Source: Cyanobium sp. N.Huapi 1H5
GTDB taxonomy: Bacteria > Cyanobacteriota > Cyanobacteriia > PCC-6307 > Cyanobiaceae
NCBI RefSeq assembly: GCF_024345535.1
Contig: NZ_JAGQBH010000002.1
Coordinates: 62,001-126,000 of the forward strand
DNA: 64,000 bases
Direction of reading: 5' to 3'
In this document: in pieces, positions 17,581-27,294 of the stretch
How the letters are laid out: each line of letters starts with the position of its first letter
Numbering within the stretch: the first letter of the stretch is position 1
The notes under the pieces: model-generated
What the model was told of the DNA's origin: nothing
Databases searched by the model: none
The model's input: only the letters and a program-made list of their open reading frames with translations
Program-made: the position numbers and the translations under genes

Positions 17581-17958
17581 GTGAATCCCATCACCGCCCA
17601 GCCCCCCACCATCCACCCGTCCGGCCCAGGCACTCCCCCATCGCGAACCCCTTCCTTCGTGATCCGGGGCGGGGAGTCCTCGGCCTCGCCGTCGGTCGGA
17701 GCCCTGCGCTTTGACCGCATCAACAGCGCCGAACTGCTGCGCTGCTCGCGCCGGGTCTACTTCCGTTTCCTCGAGTCCTGTCCCACCGCCCCCGAACCGC
17801 TGGGGGTGGTGCTGCTCGGAACCGGCCCCCAGGGGCGGGTGGTGTTCGAGCTGCCCATCCTCCTGCCGGACGAGCAGTTCGTGCCGATGGAGCTGCTGCG
17901 CCCCCGCTCGGCCCGGGGACGCGGCGCCCGCGGGGGATCCAGCCGCCCGCTGCCATGA
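17581..17958 (+). CDS. Hypothetical protein
   Basis: 125 residues from GTG 17581, preceded by AAAGGA at 17571-17576. The first 40 residues are proline/serine-rich and probably disordered. The conserved-looking part begins at LRFDRINSAELLRCSRRVYFRF and runs through GVVLLGTGPQGRVVFELP to an arginine/glycine-rich tail. No family recognised. The stop overlaps the pilD start by 4 bases, so the two are probably co-translated. Confidence 0.7.
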   Translation: MNPITAQPPTIHPSGPGTPPSRTPSFVIRGGESSASPSVGALRFDRINSAELLRCSRRVYFRFLESCPTAPEPLGVVLLGTGPQGRVVFELPILLPDEQFVPMELLRPRSARGRGARGGSSRPLP

Positions 17959-18806
17959 CCTCCGACGCCCTGCTCGCCCCCAGCGCCGCCCTGCCGTTGC
18001 TGGCCCCCCTGGTGGCCGTGGTCGGTGCCTGCATCGGCAGCTTCCTCAACGTGGTGGTCTGGCGGCTTCCGCGGGAGGAGTCCCTGGTGTTCCCCGGCAG
18101 CCACTGCCCCCGCTGCGGCGCCTCCCTGGCCTGGTTCGAGAACGTGCCGCTGCTCAGCTGGCTGCTGCTGCGCGGCCGCTGCCGCCACTGCCAGGCGCCC
18201 ATCGCCGTCCGCTACCCGCTGGTGGAGCTGCTCACCGCCGGCCTCTGGGTGGCCATGCTGTTCGCCCGCCCGGCGGCCATGGGCCCCGACCCCAGCCCCT
18301 GGCTGCTGCTGGCGGCCGGCTGGCTCCTGGCCAGCTGGCTGCTGCCCCTGGCCCTGATCGATCTGGACAGCCTCTGGCTGCCCGAACCCCTCTGCCGCTG
18401 GGGGGTGCTGCTCGGCCTGGCGGTCACCGCCGGCGTCGGCTTCCCGCAGGGGGCCGAAGTGGGCCGGGCGCTGCTCTTCTCCCACCTGCTGGCGGTGGCC
18501 GCCGGCCTGCTGGGCTTCGAGGCCCTCAGCGCCCTGGCCGAGAAGGCGATGGGCCGGCCGGCCCTGGGCCTGGGGGACGCCAAGCTGGCGGCCCTGATGG
18601 GCGCCTGGCTCGGACCCCTGGGCCTGGGTCTGGCCGTGAGCCTGTCGGTGCTCGGCGGTGCCCTGATCGGGGGCATCGCCCGCCTCAGCGGCCGTCTCGG
18701 CCGCCAGCAGCCCTTCCCCTTCGGCCCCTTCCTCGCCGCCGCCGCCCTGGCGGTCTGGATCGGCGGCCACGGCCCCTGGCTGCGCCTGTGGGGCCTGGGT
18801 CTTTAA
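17955..18806 (+). CDS. pilD: Prepilin peptidase / type 4 prepilin N-methyltransferase
   Basis: 283 residues, polytopic. The N-terminal methylase part has two zinc-binding CxxC pairs (HCPRCGASL and CRHCQAPI) around the conserved FENVPLLSW. The peptidase part carries its two catalytic aspartates in LIDLDS and GLGDAKL (GxGD). It cleaves and methylates type IV pilin and pseudopilin precursors at the inner membrane, supporting pili or DNA uptake. Starts within the end of the preceding gene. Confidence 0.95.
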   Translation: MTSDALLAPSAALPLLAPLVAVVGACIGSFLNVVVWRLPREESLVFPGSHCPRCGASLAWFENVPLLSWLLLRGRCRHCQAPIAVRYPLVELLTAGLWVAMLFARPAAMGPDPSPWLLLAAGWLLASWLLPLALIDLDSLWLPEPLCRWGVLLGLAVTAGVGFPQGAEVGRALLFSHLLAVAAGLLGFEALSALAEKAMGRPALGLGDAKLAALMGAWLGPLGLGLAVSLSVLGGALIGGIARLSGRLGRQQPFPFGPFLAAAALAVWIGGHGPWLRLWGLGL

Positions 18807-18845
18807 TGGCCCCAAGTCTCCGTTCCCCGTCGCCGCCGTCGCCCC

Positions 18846-19736
18846 ATGTCCCTGTTCGACTGGTTCGCCGATCGCCGCAAGAACGCCCCCGCCGTCCGGG
18901 CCAGCAAGGGCCCTGAGGCCGACGAGGGGGATGGCCTCTGGAGCAAGTGCGCCGAATGCGGCCTGGTGGTCTACCGCAAGGACCTGATCGCCAACGCCAG
19001 TGTCTGCAAGGGCTGCGGCCACCACCACCGCATCGACAGCGCCGAGCGCATCCGCCTGATCGCCGATGAGGGCAGCTTCGAGCCCATCGATGCCGATCTG
19101 GCCCCCACCGACCCCCTCGCCTTCAAGGACCGCCGCAGCTACGCCGACCGGCTGCGGGACAGCCAGCGGGCCACGGGCCTGCGGGATGCGGTGGTCACCG
19201 GCCTCTGCCGCCTGGAGGGCATGCCCCTGGCCCTGGGGGTGATGGACTTCCGCTTCATGGGCGGCTCCATGGGCTCGGTGGTGGGCGAGAAGCTCACCCG
19301 CCTGGTGGAGCTGGCCACCGCCCACCGCTACCCGCTGCTGATCGTCTGCGCCTCCGGCGGCGCCCGCATGCAGGAGGGGATGCTGAGCCTGGTGCAGATG
19401 GCCAAGGTGTCGGGCGCCCTGCAGCGCCACCGCAGCGCCGAACTGCTCTACCTGCCCCTGCTCACCCATCCCACCACCGGTGGGGTCACGGCCAGCTTCG
19501 CCATGCTCGGCGACCTGATCCTGGCCGAACCCAAGGCGATGATCGCCTTCGCCGGCCGCCGGGTGATCGAGCAGACCCTGGGCGAGAAGCTGCCCGAGGG
19601 CTTCCAGACCGCCGAGTACCTCCAGGACCACGGCTTCGTCGACACGATCGTGCCCCGGCCCGAGCTGCGCGGCACCCTGGCCACCCTGCTGCGGCTGCAT
19701 GGCAGCCTGCGGCCGGCCGTTTCCGTGGTGCCATGA
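18846..19736 (+). CDS. accD: Acetyl-CoA carboxylase carboxyltransferase subunit beta
   Basis: 296 residues. The N-terminal zinc ribbon has CAEC and CKGC pairs near residues 37-60. The carboxyltransferase core has [17 protein letters not shown], the oxyanion loop GGARMQEG and [11 protein letters not shown]. Together with AccA it transfers the carboxyl group from biotin to acetyl-CoA, the first step of fatty acid synthesis. The stop overlaps the next start by 4 bases. Confidence 0.97.
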   Translation: MSLFDWFADRRKNAPAVRASKGPEADEGDGLWSKCAECGLVVYRKDLIANASVCKGCGHHHRIDSAERIRLIADEGSFEPIDADLAPTDPLAFKDRRSYADRLRDSQRATGLRDAVVTGLCRLEGMPLALGVMDFRFMGGSMGSVVGEKLTRLVELATAHRYPLLIVCASGGARMQEGMLSLVQMAKVSGALQRHRSAELLYLPLLTHPTTGGVTASFAMLGDLILAEPKAMIAFAGRRVIEQTLGEKLPEGFQTAEYLQDHGFVDTIVPRPELRGTLATLLRLHGSLRPAVSVVP

Positions 19737-20179
19737 GCGGTGTCATGGGAGGTGGCCGCGCCCCGTTCGCCGCCGGTCTGCTGGCGGTGCTGCTGCTGCT
19801 GGGCTGCTGGCTGGCGGCTCCCGCCGTCGCCGTCGCCGGCCCGGTCGACTGGCAGGAGGTGGAGGCCGGCCCTGAGGGCCGCCAGTGGTGGGATGCCGGC
19901 AGTCTCCGCTTCGATCGCGAGGGGCGCCTCTCGGTGCTGAGCCGCTTCCAGCCCGCCGCCGCCGCCGATGCGCCCGAGGACGCCCGCCCCCCTGTCGGCC
20001 AGCTGTATGTGATGCAGCTCGACTGCGACGAGGAGCTCTACCGCGACACTGCCGTCAACGGCCTGCCCCGCTGGGGAGCCACCTGGCAGGCCGCCGCCGG
20101 CGACAACCTCACGATCCGGGTGCTGCATGCCGCCTGCGAGGCCGCCCGCCGGAACCAGGAGAGCGATGCGACGGCCTGA
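19733..20179 (+). CDS. Hypothetical secreted or membrane-anchored protein
   Basis: 148 residues. An N-terminal hydrophobic segment ([22 protein letters not shown]) looks like a signal peptide, with a cysteine inside the hydrophobic core rather than in a classical lipobox. The mature part has [20 protein letters not shown] and a strand [15 protein letters not shown], suggesting a small periplasmic beta domain. Family not recognised. It overlaps accD by 4 bases and the oxidoreductase gene by 14 bases. Confidence 0.75.
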   Translation: MSGVMGGGRAPFAAGLLAVLLLLGCWLAAPAVAVAGPVDWQEVEAGPEGRQWWDAGSLRFDREGRLSVLSRFQPAAAADAPEDARPPVGQLYVMQLDCDEELYRDTAVNGLPRWGATWQAAAGDNLTIRVLHAACEAARRNQESDATA

Positions 20180-21260
20180 GGCGCCCCTGCGGGTCGCCGT
20201 CGCCGGCCTCGGCTTCGGCGAGAAGGTCATCCTGCCGGCCCTGCGGGACGCCCCGCTCACCGAGCCGGTGGCCCTCTGGCACCCCCGGCCGGAGCGGGCC
20301 GCCGCCGCGGGCCAGGCGGCGGCGCTGCCCGCCTTCGACGATTTCGCCGCCCTCCTGGCCGATCCCGCCGTCGAGGCGGTGGTGATCGCCACGCCGCCGG
20401 AGCCCCGTTTCGCCCTGGCCCGCGCCGCCCTGGAGGCGGGCAAGCATCTGTTCCTGGAGAAGCCGGTGGCCCTCAACACCGGCCATGTGGAGGAGCTGCA
20501 GCGCCTCGCCATGGCGCGGGGCCTGGTGGTGGCGGTCGACTTCGAGTACCGGGCCGTGCCCCATGTGCAGCAACTGGCCGCCCTGCTCGAGGCGGGGGTG
20601 CTGGGGGATCCCTGGCTGGTGAAATTCGACTGGCTGATGTCCAGCCGCGCCGATCCCCGCCGGCCCCACACCTGGTATTCCCAGGTGGCGGCCGGCGGCG
20701 GCGTGCTCGGCGCCCTCGGCACCCACGCCTTCGACACCCTCCACTGGCTGATCGGCCCCAGCCGCGGTCTCACCGCCCGGCTCAGCACCGCCATCGGCGA
20801 GCGCCCCATCCCGGGCTCCGGCGCCATGGGGGTGGTGGATGCCGAGGACAGCGCCCTGATCCAGCTCGACCTCGAAGACCGGCGCGGCCGCCCCGTGCCC
20901 GCCCAGCTCAGCCTCTCCTCGGTGGCTCGGGCGGGACGGGGCTACTGGATCGAGCTCTACGGCAGCGAGGCCACCCTGGTGCTGGGCTCAAGCAACCAGG
21001 CCGACTACGTCCACGGCATGCAGCTGTGGATGGCCCGCCCCGGCGAGGCCCTGCGGCCCGTGGCGGCCGATCCGGCCCTGGCCTACGGCCGCACCTGGGA
21101 GGACGGCCGGATCGCGCCGGTGCGGCGGCTGCTCGGCTGGTGGTCCCAGGCGGTGCGGGAGCGGCGACCGATGCTGCCGGGCCTGTCGGAGGCGGTGGCC
21201 AGCCAGCGGTGCTGCGACTGGGCCCGCCAGGGAGCAGGAACCCTGGAGGGCATCCCCTAG
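20166..21260 (+). CDS. Gfo/Idh/MocA-family oxidoreductase
   Basis: 364 residues from ATG 20166. The Rossmann motif AVAGLGFGEK is N-terminal; the family motif EKPVALN with its lysine and the DFEYR segment follow, and the C-terminal beta-sheet domain has GGGVLGALGTHAFDTLHWLIG. These enzymes oxidise or reduce sugars or related compounds with NAD(P). Substrate unknown. It sits between accD and fba. The start overlaps the preceding gene. Confidence 0.9.
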   Translation: MRRPEAPLRVAVAGLGFGEKVILPALRDAPLTEPVALWHPRPERAAAAGQAAALPAFDDFAALLADPAVEAVVIATPPEPRFALARAALEAGKHLFLEKPVALNTGHVEELQRLAMARGLVVAVDFEYRAVPHVQQLAALLEAGVLGDPWLVKFDWLMSSRADPRRPHTWYSQVAAGGGVLGALGTHAFDTLHWLIGPSRGLTARLSTAIGERPIPGSGAMGVVDAEDSALIQLDLEDRRGRPVPAQLSLSSVARAGRGYWIELYGSEATLVLGSSNQADYVHGMQLWMARPGEALRPVAADPALAYGRTWEDGRIAPVRRLLGWWSQAVRERRPMLPGLSEAVASQRCCDWARQGAGTLEGIP

Positions 21261-21263
21261 ACT
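21258..21263 (+). promoter_or_regulatory. Candidate -10 element for fba
   Basis: TAGACT lies 91 bases before the fba ATG, giving room for an untranslated leader. No good -35 is visible. Assigned by position and similarity to TANANT only. Confidence 0.25.
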
Positions 21264-21353
21264 CCCCGGCAGACCCGGCGGGACGACCCCGCCAGCCGTC
21301 CTTCGACCACGGTTCTCCGCAACCGTACCCACCCAAAAACCGCGAGATTTCCC

Positions 21354-22427
21354 ATGGCGCTCGTACCGCTTCGCCTGCTGCTGGATCACGCCGCAGAAAA
21401 CGGCTACGGCATTCCTGCCTTCAACGTCAACAACCTGGAGCAGGTGCAGTCGATCATGGAGGCTGCCTACGAGACCGACAGCCCGGTGATCCTGCAGGCC
21501 TCCCGCGGCGCCCGTCAGTACGCCGGCGAAAGCTTCCTGCGCCACCTGATCCTGGCCGCGGTCGAGACCTATCCCGATATCCCGGTGGTGATGCACCAGG
21601 ACCACGGCAACAGCCCCGCCACCTGCTACGGCGCCGCCGCCAACGGCTTCACCTCCGTGATGATGGACGGCTCCCTCGAGGCCGACGCCAAGACCCCCGC
21701 CAGCTACGACTACAACGTGGCCGTCACCAAGGAAGTGGTGGATGTGGCCCACGCCATCGGCGTGAGCGTGGAGGGCGAACTGGGTTGCCTGGGTTCCCTG
21801 GAGACCGGCAAGGGTGAGGCCGAGGACGGCCACGGTTTCGAAGGCTCCCTCGACCACTCCCAGCTGCTCACCGACCCCGCCGAGGCCGCCGACTTCGTCG
21901 CCAAGACCAAGGTCGACGCCCTGGCCATCGCCATCGGCACCAGCCACGGCGCCTACAAGTTCACCCGCAAGCCCACCGGCGAAGTGCTGGCCATCTCCCG
22001 GATCGCCGAGATCCACAAGGCCATCCCCAACACCCACCTGGTGATGCACGGCTCCAGCTCCGTTCCCCAGGAATGGCTGGACATGATCAACAAGTACGGC
22101 GGCGCCATCCCCGAGACCTACGGCGTCCCCGTCGAGGAGATTCAGGAAGGCATCCGCAACGGCGTGCGCAAGATCAACATCGACACCGACAACCGCCTCG
22201 CCTTCACCGCCGCCGTCCGGGAAGCCGCCGCCAAGGATCCCGCCAACTTCGATCCCCGCCACTTCAACAAGCCCGCCCGGGCCTACATGAAGAAGGTCTG
22301 CCTCGACCGCTACCAGCAGTTCTGGTGTGCCGGCAACGCCAGCAAGATCAAGCAGCGCGACATCAACTACTACGCCACCCTCTACGCCAAGGGTGCCCTC
22401 GATCCCAAGACCGCTGTCGCCGCCTGA
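21354..22427 (+). CDS. fba: Class II fructose-1,6-/sedoheptulose-1,7-bisphosphate aldolase
   Basis: 357 residues starting [19 protein letters not shown]. Class II metal aldolase features: [16 protein letters not shown] with catalytic Asp and zinc-ligand His, [16 protein letters not shown] and HGSSSVP zinc ligands, and [10 protein letters not shown] phosphate loop. Used in the Calvin cycle and gluconeogenesis in the cytoplasm. The gene is monocistronic by appearance, with its own leader and a strong terminator downstream, fitting high expression. Confidence 0.97.
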   Translation: MALVPLRLLLDHAAENGYGIPAFNVNNLEQVQSIMEAAYETDSPVILQASRGARQYAGESFLRHLILAAVETYPDIPVVMHQDHGNSPATCYGAAANGFTSVMMDGSLEADAKTPASYDYNVAVTKEVVDVAHAIGVSVEGELGCLGSLETGKGEAEDGHGFEGSLDHSQLLTDPAEAADFVAKTKVDALAIAIGTSHGAYKFTRKPTGEVLAISRIAEIHKAIPNTHLVMHGSSSVPQEWLDMINKYGGAIPETYGVPVEEIQEGIRNGVRKINIDTDNRLAFTAAVREAAAKDPANFDPRHFNKPARAYMKKVCLDRYQQFWCAGNASKIKQRDINYYATLYAKGALDPKTAVAA

Positions 22428-22462
22428 TCGGCGTTCCGCCTGCGATCCAGCATCGATCCATC

Positions 22463-22485
22463 GGGGGCCTGCGGGCCCCCTTTTT
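22463..22485 (+). terminator. Rho-independent terminator of fba
   Basis: GGGGGCC 22463-22469 and GGCCCCC 22474-22480 form a 7-base GC stem with a TGCG loop, followed by TTTTT. It lies 36 bases after the fba stop; the next gene is convergent. Confidence 0.9.
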
Positions 22486-22523
22486 CATGGCCCGCCCTCC
22501 CGGGCGCCCAGGCTGGGGGGCGC

Positions 22524-25409
22524 TCAGGGCAGGGGCAGGGGCAGCGGCGTGCCGTCGGGGAGCGGCGGTTTGGCGGTCGCGGCCTCCTCCTTGGCGGTGG
22601 GGGCCGCGTCCACCAGCCGGTCCAGGGCGCGGCGCAGGCTGCGCTCCATCACGAAGCGGCGACCGTCGGTGACCACCACCCGCACCAGGGTCGGCAGGTC
22701 GTTGCTCTTCGACTGCAGGTAGATCGGCTCCACGTAGAGCAGGCCCTCGCCCACCGGCAGCACCAGCAGGTTGCCGCGGAACAGCCGCGAACCGAGTCGG
22801 TTCCAGAGGCCGAACTGGAAGCTGATCGTCGGGTCCTGGTCGATCAGGGCCGTGACCTGCTGGGGGCCGAGCAGCAGCCGTTGCTGGGGGAAGCGCACCA
22901 GCATCAGTTCCCCGTAGTGGGGGGGATCGTTGCGGGCCGCCAGCCAGCCCACCAGGTTGGAGCGCTTCAGCGGGGTGAAGGGCAGCAGCAGCACGAACTC
23001 GGAGCGCTGCTCGCCGGGCAGCTGCAGAGTGAGGTGGTACGGCGACACCGGCACGGTGCTTTCGCCGTAGATCTCGGTGGGCACCGCCCAGACGTCGTCG
23101 CCGTTGTAGAAGGTGCGCACGTCGGTGACGTGGTAGCGCAGCAGCCGCTCCGCCTGGATGTCGAACTGGCTCTTGGGCACCCGGATGTGGGCGAGCAGGG
23201 CCCGGGGCATGGCCGACAGCGGCCGGAACAGTTCCGGGAAGGCGCGCACCCAGGTGCGCAGCACCGGATCCCTGGCGTCGTTCACGTAGAACCAGAGTCG
23301 GCCGTCGTGGGCGTCCACCACCGCCTTCACCGGGTTGCGGAAGTAGCGCAGGCCCTGGGGATTGGGATCGCTGTAGGGGTAAGAGCGGCTCGTGGTGAAG
23401 CCGTCCAGCAGCCAGTACTGGTACTGCTCCGGCCGGTAGCCCTCACTGCCGGCCACCCGGGCCGTGACCAGGTAGGGCTGGCTTTCGAAGCGCAGGAACG
23501 GCGCCAGGGCCGTCAGGCGCTGATTCACCTGGCGCCGCAGCAGCAGCAGGGAGCGCTCGGTGAAGGAGCCGGTGAACAGCAGCCGCGGTTCCCGCAGGTA
23601 GATCGCCGCCCCCAGCCGGTTGAGGGGAGGGGCGAGGGAGATCCCTCGGGTGCCGGTGTAGTGGGTGTAGACGTTCAGTTCCCCCTCCGGATAGGAAAAC
23701 TCCTTCACCTTGGTGGGGGCGATCGCGTAGGGGGAGGGCCCGGAGGCGAAGTAGAGGCTCGGGCTGCCCACCGGCAGCGCCGCCCGTGCCTCCTTGTCGG
23801 AGATGCCCAGTTCGGGGATCCCCTGCACCCGGCCGCTGCTGCCCAGGTCCTTGACGAAGAACAGGGGCAGGCCGTCGGCGCCGAAGGCGTTCACTGGCGA
23901 GACGGTGAAGCCGTGGCCATTGGTGAACACCAGATGGCGGTTCAGCCAGGTGCGCGAGCCGGGCGGCAGGGCGCTGCTGTCCAGCTCCCTGGCCGAGATC
24001 AGCACCTGCTGGGAGCCGTCGCGGGCTGACTTGCCCTGCAGCGGATAGCGATCCACCGCCGCCGACGGGAAGGTGTAGTACAGCCGCAGCTGCTGCAGCT
24101 GGCGGTTGGCGGCCAGCAGGGGCTGGCTGTCCCAGAGGCGGATGTTGTCGAGGGTGCCGGGGGCGCTGGCCAGATCCGCCTTCGTCAGGCCCTGGTTGGG
24201 TTCCAACCGGATGGTGCGCACATTCTCGAGGCCGAAGGCCCGGCGGGTGGCCCGGATGCTGCGCTCCAGGTAGGGGGCCTCCACCGCCAGTTCCCGCGGC
24301 TGCACCCAGAAGCGCTGGGCCAGGGGCGTGATCACCCATTCGCTGATCGGCACCAGCACGGCCGTGCCCGCCAGGGGCAGCAGGGCGCCGCGTCGGACCC
24401 AGCCCCGGGGCAGGGGCACCAGCAGGGCGCAGGCCGTGAGCAGCAGCAGCAGCGCGAACAGCAGCCGCAGGGGCAGGCGCACGTGCAGATCCACGTAGCC
24501 CGCCCCCGAGGCCACGCCGCTGCCCTGCACCATCAGATCGAAGGGCGCCAGGGCGTTGCTGAGGGCCATCACGACGGCCAGGGCCGCCACCTGGGGCTGC
24601 AGCACCCGCTGCTGGGCCTTGCTGAGCCCGTCGAAACGCAGATCGCTGAGGCTGCGGCCCTTGCCGATGGTCAGCAGCAGACAGGCCGCCAGCCCCACCA
24701 GCCCTTGGGCCAGCAGCACGCTCAGCAGCAGCCGCAGGGCCGGCAGGCGCAGCACCGTGAACGACAGGTCCAGACCGGTGAGGGGATCCCCTTCGCCGAA
24801 GGGGGTGGCCAGCAGGGCCGGCAGCCACAGGCTCCAGCCCCGGGCCACCGCCGTCGCCGAGCCCGCCAGGGCGGCCGCCAGGGTGATCCGCAGGGTGGTG
24901 AGGGGCCAGAGCAGCAGCGGCAGCAGCAGGCCCCCCGCCAGGCCCGCCACCAGCAGGGGCGGCAGATCCCGCAGCACGGAGAAGCCGGTGATCACGTCGC
25001 CGTTGAAGGGGTTGGCGATCAGACCCCGGGCCTGCACCAGCAGGTAGCTGAGGCCGCCGGCCAGCAGCAGCACCAGGCCGATCAGCACCGCCACCAGGGC
25101 GCCGTTGCCCAGCCGCAGCAGGGGCGCCCCCGGCCGGGGCGCCTCGGGTCCCTGCTCCCTGAGCCGCCAGCAGCGCTGCAGCTGGGCCAGCTGCAGGGCC
25201 GAACCGAGGCCGAAGACCGCCGTGAAGGCGGCGATCTGCAGCATCCAGCGGCGCAGCAGGATCTGCTGGAAGTCGAACTGGCTGAACCAGAGCCACTCGA
25301 TGGCCAGCCGGGCCCCCGCCCAGAGGGCCAGCAGCAGAGCGAAGGCGATGGCCAGGCCGACGGCGAGGTGGGGCCTCCGGCGGGACGGCAGAGGGGTGGG
25401 AACGGGCAC
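22524..25409 (-). CDS. UPF0182-family membrane protein
   Basis: About 961 residues from GTG 25409; the frame stays open to a GTG at 25466 and the start is uncertain. The first 300-330 residues contain about seven membrane helices, opening with HLAVGLAIAFALLLALW and WLWFSQFDFQQILLRRW, the family hallmark. The large soluble remainder includes VEAPYLERSIRATRRAFGL, YTHYTGTRGISLAPPLNRL, WLLDGFTTSRSYPYSDP and NDLPTLVRVVV. It is presumably an inner-membrane protein with a large external domain; function unknown. It is convergent with fba and divergent from thrC. Confidence 0.9.
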   Translation of the reverse strand: MPVPTPLPSRRRPHLAVGLAIAFALLLALWAGARLAIEWLWFSQFDFQQILLRRWMLQIAAFTAVFGLGSALQLAQLQRCWRLREQGPEAPRPGAPLLRLGNGALVAVLIGLVLLLAGGLSYLLVQARGLIANPFNGDVITGFSVLRDLPPLLVAGLAGGLLLPLLLWPLTTLRITLAAALAGSATAVARGWSLWLPALLATPFGEGDPLTGLDLSFTVLRLPALRLLLSVLLAQGLVGLAACLLLTIGKGRSLSDLRFDGLSKAQQRVLQPQVAALAVVMALSNALAPFDLMVQGSGVASGAGYVDLHVRLPLRLLFALLLLLTACALLVPLPRGWVRRGALLPLAGTAVLVPISEWVITPLAQRFWVQPRELAVEAPYLERSIRATRRAFGLENVRTIRLEPNQGLTKADLASAPGTLDNIRLWDSQPLLAANRQLQQLRLYYTFPSAAVDRYPLQGKSARDGSQQVLISARELDSSALPPGSRTWLNRHLVFTNGHGFTVSPVNAFGADGLPLFFVKDLGSSGRVQGIPELGISDKEARAALPVGSPSLYFASGPSPYAIAPTKVKEFSYPEGELNVYTHYTGTRGISLAPPLNRLGAAIYLREPRLLFTGSFTERSLLLLRRQVNQRLTALAPFLRFESQPYLVTARVAGSEGYRPEQYQYWLLDGFTTSRSYPYSDPNPQGLRYFRNPVKAVVDAHDGRLWFYVNDARDPVLRTWVRAFPELFRPLSAMPRALLAHIRVPKSQFDIQAERLLRYHVTDVRTFYNGDDVWAVPTEIYGESTVPVSPYHLTLQLPGEQRSEFVLLLPFTPLKRSNLVGWLAARNDPPHYGELMLVRFPQQRLLLGPQQVTALIDQDPTISFQFGLWNRLGSRLFRGNLLVLPVGEGLLYVEPIYLQSKSNDLPTLVRVVVTDGRRFVMERSLRRALDRLVDAAPTAKEEAATAKPPLPDGTPLPLPLP

Positions 25410-25559
25410 AAACGGAGCGTAGGCAGAACCCTGCGGGCGACAAGCTGCGGGCCCACGGCGACACACCCAGCAGGGCCGGCCACAGCAGCGGCGCCATACC
25501 CGACGCTGGAGGTCGGCTTTGCCGACGGGGCCCGGACGCCGCTGTTAGCGTGTCGCCCA

Positions 25560-26855
25560 GTGACCGGGATTCCCTTGACCGCCACCCTTTCCCGCTCCAC
25601 CTTCACGGGCCTGCGCTGCAAGGAATGCGGTCATCCCTACGAGGCCGGCGCCCGCCACGTCTGCGAGGACGTCTGCTTCGGCCCCCTCGAGGTGGTCTAC
25701 GACTACGACGCCATCCGCAGCCGCGTCAGCCGCGCCACCATCGAGGCCGGCCCCACCTCGATCTGGCGTTACCGGGAATTCCTGCCCGTCGAAGGGGACC
25801 CCATCGACGTGGGCACCGGCTTCACCCCCCTGCTCAAGGCGGATCGCCTCGCCCGCCGTCTCGGCCTCTCCTCCCTCTACATCAAGAACGACGGCGTCAA
25901 CATGCCGACGCTGTCCTTCAAGGACCGCGTCGTCTCGGTGGCCCTCACCCGGGCCCGGGAACTGGGCTTCACCACGGTCAGCTGCGCCTCCACCGGCAAC
26001 CTGGCCAACTCCACCGCCGCCATCGCCGCCCATGCCGGCCTGGAGTGCTGTGTCTTCATCCCCAGTGATCTGGAGCTGGGCAAGGTGCTCGGCACCCTCG
26101 TCTACAACCCCACCCTGATGGCGGTGAAGGGCAACTACGACCAGGTCAACCGGCTCTGCTCCGAGGTGGCCAACACCTACGGCTGGGGCTTCGTCAACAT
26201 CAACCTGCGCCCCTATTACTCGGAAGGCTCCAAGACCCTCGGCTACGAGGTGATCGAGCAGCTCGGCTGGCGGCTTCCCGACCACATCGTCGCCCCCCTG
26301 GCCTCCGGTTCCCTGTTCACCAAGATCCGCAAAGGCTTCGACGAATTCATCAAGGTGGGCCTCGTCGACGAGAAGCCGGTGCGCTTCAGCGGCGCCCAGG
26401 CGGAGGGGTGCTCCCCCATCGCCCAGGCCTTCGCCGCCGGCCGCGACTTCATCACCCCGGTGAAGCCCAACACGATCGCCAAGTCGATCGCCATCGGCAA
26501 CCCGGCCGATGGCCCCTACGCCATCGACATCGCCAACCGCACCGGCGGCACCATCGCCGCCGTCACCGATGAGGAGATCATCGACGGCATCAAGCTGCTG
26601 GCCGAGATGGAGGGGGTGTTCACCGAAACCGCCGGCGGCACCACCATTGCCGTGCTCAAGAAGCTGGTGGAGCAGGGCAAGATCGACCCCTCCGAAACCA
26701 CCGTCGCCTACATCACCGGCAACGGCCTCAAGACCACCGAGGCGATCGCCTCCTCCATCGGGGCCCCATACACGATCGAGCCCCAGCTGGCCAGCTTCCA
26801 TGAAGCCTGGGAGCGCTCCCAGGCCTCCCACGGCGGCGCCGCCCCCCGGGCCTGA
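25560..26855 (+). CDS. thrC: Threonine synthase
   Basis: 431 residues from GTG 25560; TTG 25575 is an alternative. An N-terminal CxxC-type segment ([11 protein letters not shown]...CEDVC) precedes the PLP fold, as in long cyanobacterial threonine synthases. The PLP lysine is Lys121 in LSFKDR, and [18 protein letters not shown] and [12 protein letters not shown] are diagnostic. It converts O-phosphohomoserine to threonine. A ThiS/MoaD-like gene follows after 43 bases on the same strand. Confidence 0.95.
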   Translation: MTGIPLTATLSRSTFTGLRCKECGHPYEAGARHVCEDVCFGPLEVVYDYDAIRSRVSRATIEAGPTSIWRYREFLPVEGDPIDVGTGFTPLLKADRLARRLGLSSLYIKNDGVNMPTLSFKDRVVSVALTRARELGFTTVSCASTGNLANSTAAIAAHAGLECCVFIPSDLELGKVLGTLVYNPTLMAVKGNYDQVNRLCSEVANTYGWGFVNINLRPYYSEGSKTLGYEVIEQLGWRLPDHIVAPLASGSLFTKIRKGFDEFIKVGLVDEKPVRFSGAQAEGCSPIAQAFAAGRDFITPVKPNTIAKSIAIGNPADGPYAIDIANRTGGTIAAVTDEEIIDGIKLLAEMEGVFTETAGGTTIAVLKKLVEQGKIDPSETTVAYITGNGLKTTEAIASSIGAPYTIEPQLASFHEAWERSQASHGGAAPRA

Positions 26856-26898
26856 TCGCCCCGTTTCTCCCGTCCTGCCTGCCCCACCGACCCATTCC

Positions 26899-27174
26899 AT
26901 GACCATCCAGGTTCTGATCCCCACCCCCCTGCAGAAGTTCACCAACGACGAGGCCAGCGTCAGCCTGGAGGCCACCAGCATCGACGGCCTGCTGCAGGCC
27001 CTCGAAGGCCGCTACCCCGGCATCCAGGCACGCCTGTGCGATGAGAACGGCAAGCTGCGCCGCTTCCTCAACCTCTACGTGAACAGCGAGGACATCCGCT
27101 TTCTCGACAACCAGGCCACCGTCCTCAGCGACGGCGATGAAGTGAGCATCGTGCCGGCCGTCGCCGGGGGCTGA
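26899..27174 (+). CDS. ThiS/MoaD-family sulfur-carrier-like protein
   Basis: 91 residues, a beta-grasp protein: [19 protein letters not shown], the [12 protein letters not shown] helix, [16 protein letters not shown] and the C-terminal [14 protein letters not shown]. The terminal Gly-Gly is the site that is adenylated and thiocarboxylated in ThiS, MoaD and CysO. No E1-like activating enzyme is adjacent. Its position behind thrC hints at sulfur delivery to an amino-acid route sharing O-phosphohomoserine, as CysO works with CysM, but this is inference. Confidence 0.88.
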   Translation: MTIQVLIPTPLQKFTNDEASVSLEATSIDGLLQALEGRYPGIQARLCDENGKLRRFLNLYVNSEDIRFLDNQATVLSDGDEVSIVPAVAGG

Positions 27175-27184
27175 TCCCGTTGTT

Positions 27185-27218
27185 GGTCACGGACGGATGA
27201 CGCAGGTCACGGACGGAT
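27185..27218. repeat. Two direct repeats, 20-base period
   Basis: GGTCACGGACGGAT occurs at 27185-27198 and again at 27205-27218, between the ThiS-like gene and the bicupin gene. The spacing is close to two helical turns. It could be a regulator site or a small duplication. Confidence 0.6.
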
Positions 27219-27225
27219 AGGGAAA

Positions 27226-27240
27226 GCGCCCGAAGGGCGC
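27226..27240. terminator. Short GC hairpin after the thrC-ThiS-like unit
   Basis: GCGCCC 27226-27231 and GGGCGC 27235-27240 with a GAA loop. No T-run follows, so it is a weak terminator candidate for the upstream pair. Confidence 0.35.
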
Positions 27241-27271
27241 GTCGATGGCGTTCAGAATTCCATAAACTTTT

Positions 27272-27294
27272 GTACCCATACGCCCCGTACCCAT
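27272..27294 (+). promoter_or_regulatory. Paired GTACCCAT motifs at the bicupin start
   Basis: GTACCCAT occurs at 27272-27279 and 27287-27294, 15 bases apart, the second overlapping the ATG at 27293. An AT-rich CATAAACTTTT just upstream could be the -10 region. Role unknown. Confidence 0.3.

Noticed and set aside
17757-19700. Long minus-strand frame, glutamine/glycine/histidine-rich
   Set aside because: Antisense shadow of pilD and accD in high-GC DNA; no domain and biased composition.
24483-25559. Upstream in-frame extension of thrC
   Set aside because: Antisense to UPF0182, glutamine/arginine-rich; the threonine synthase N terminus begins at 25560.
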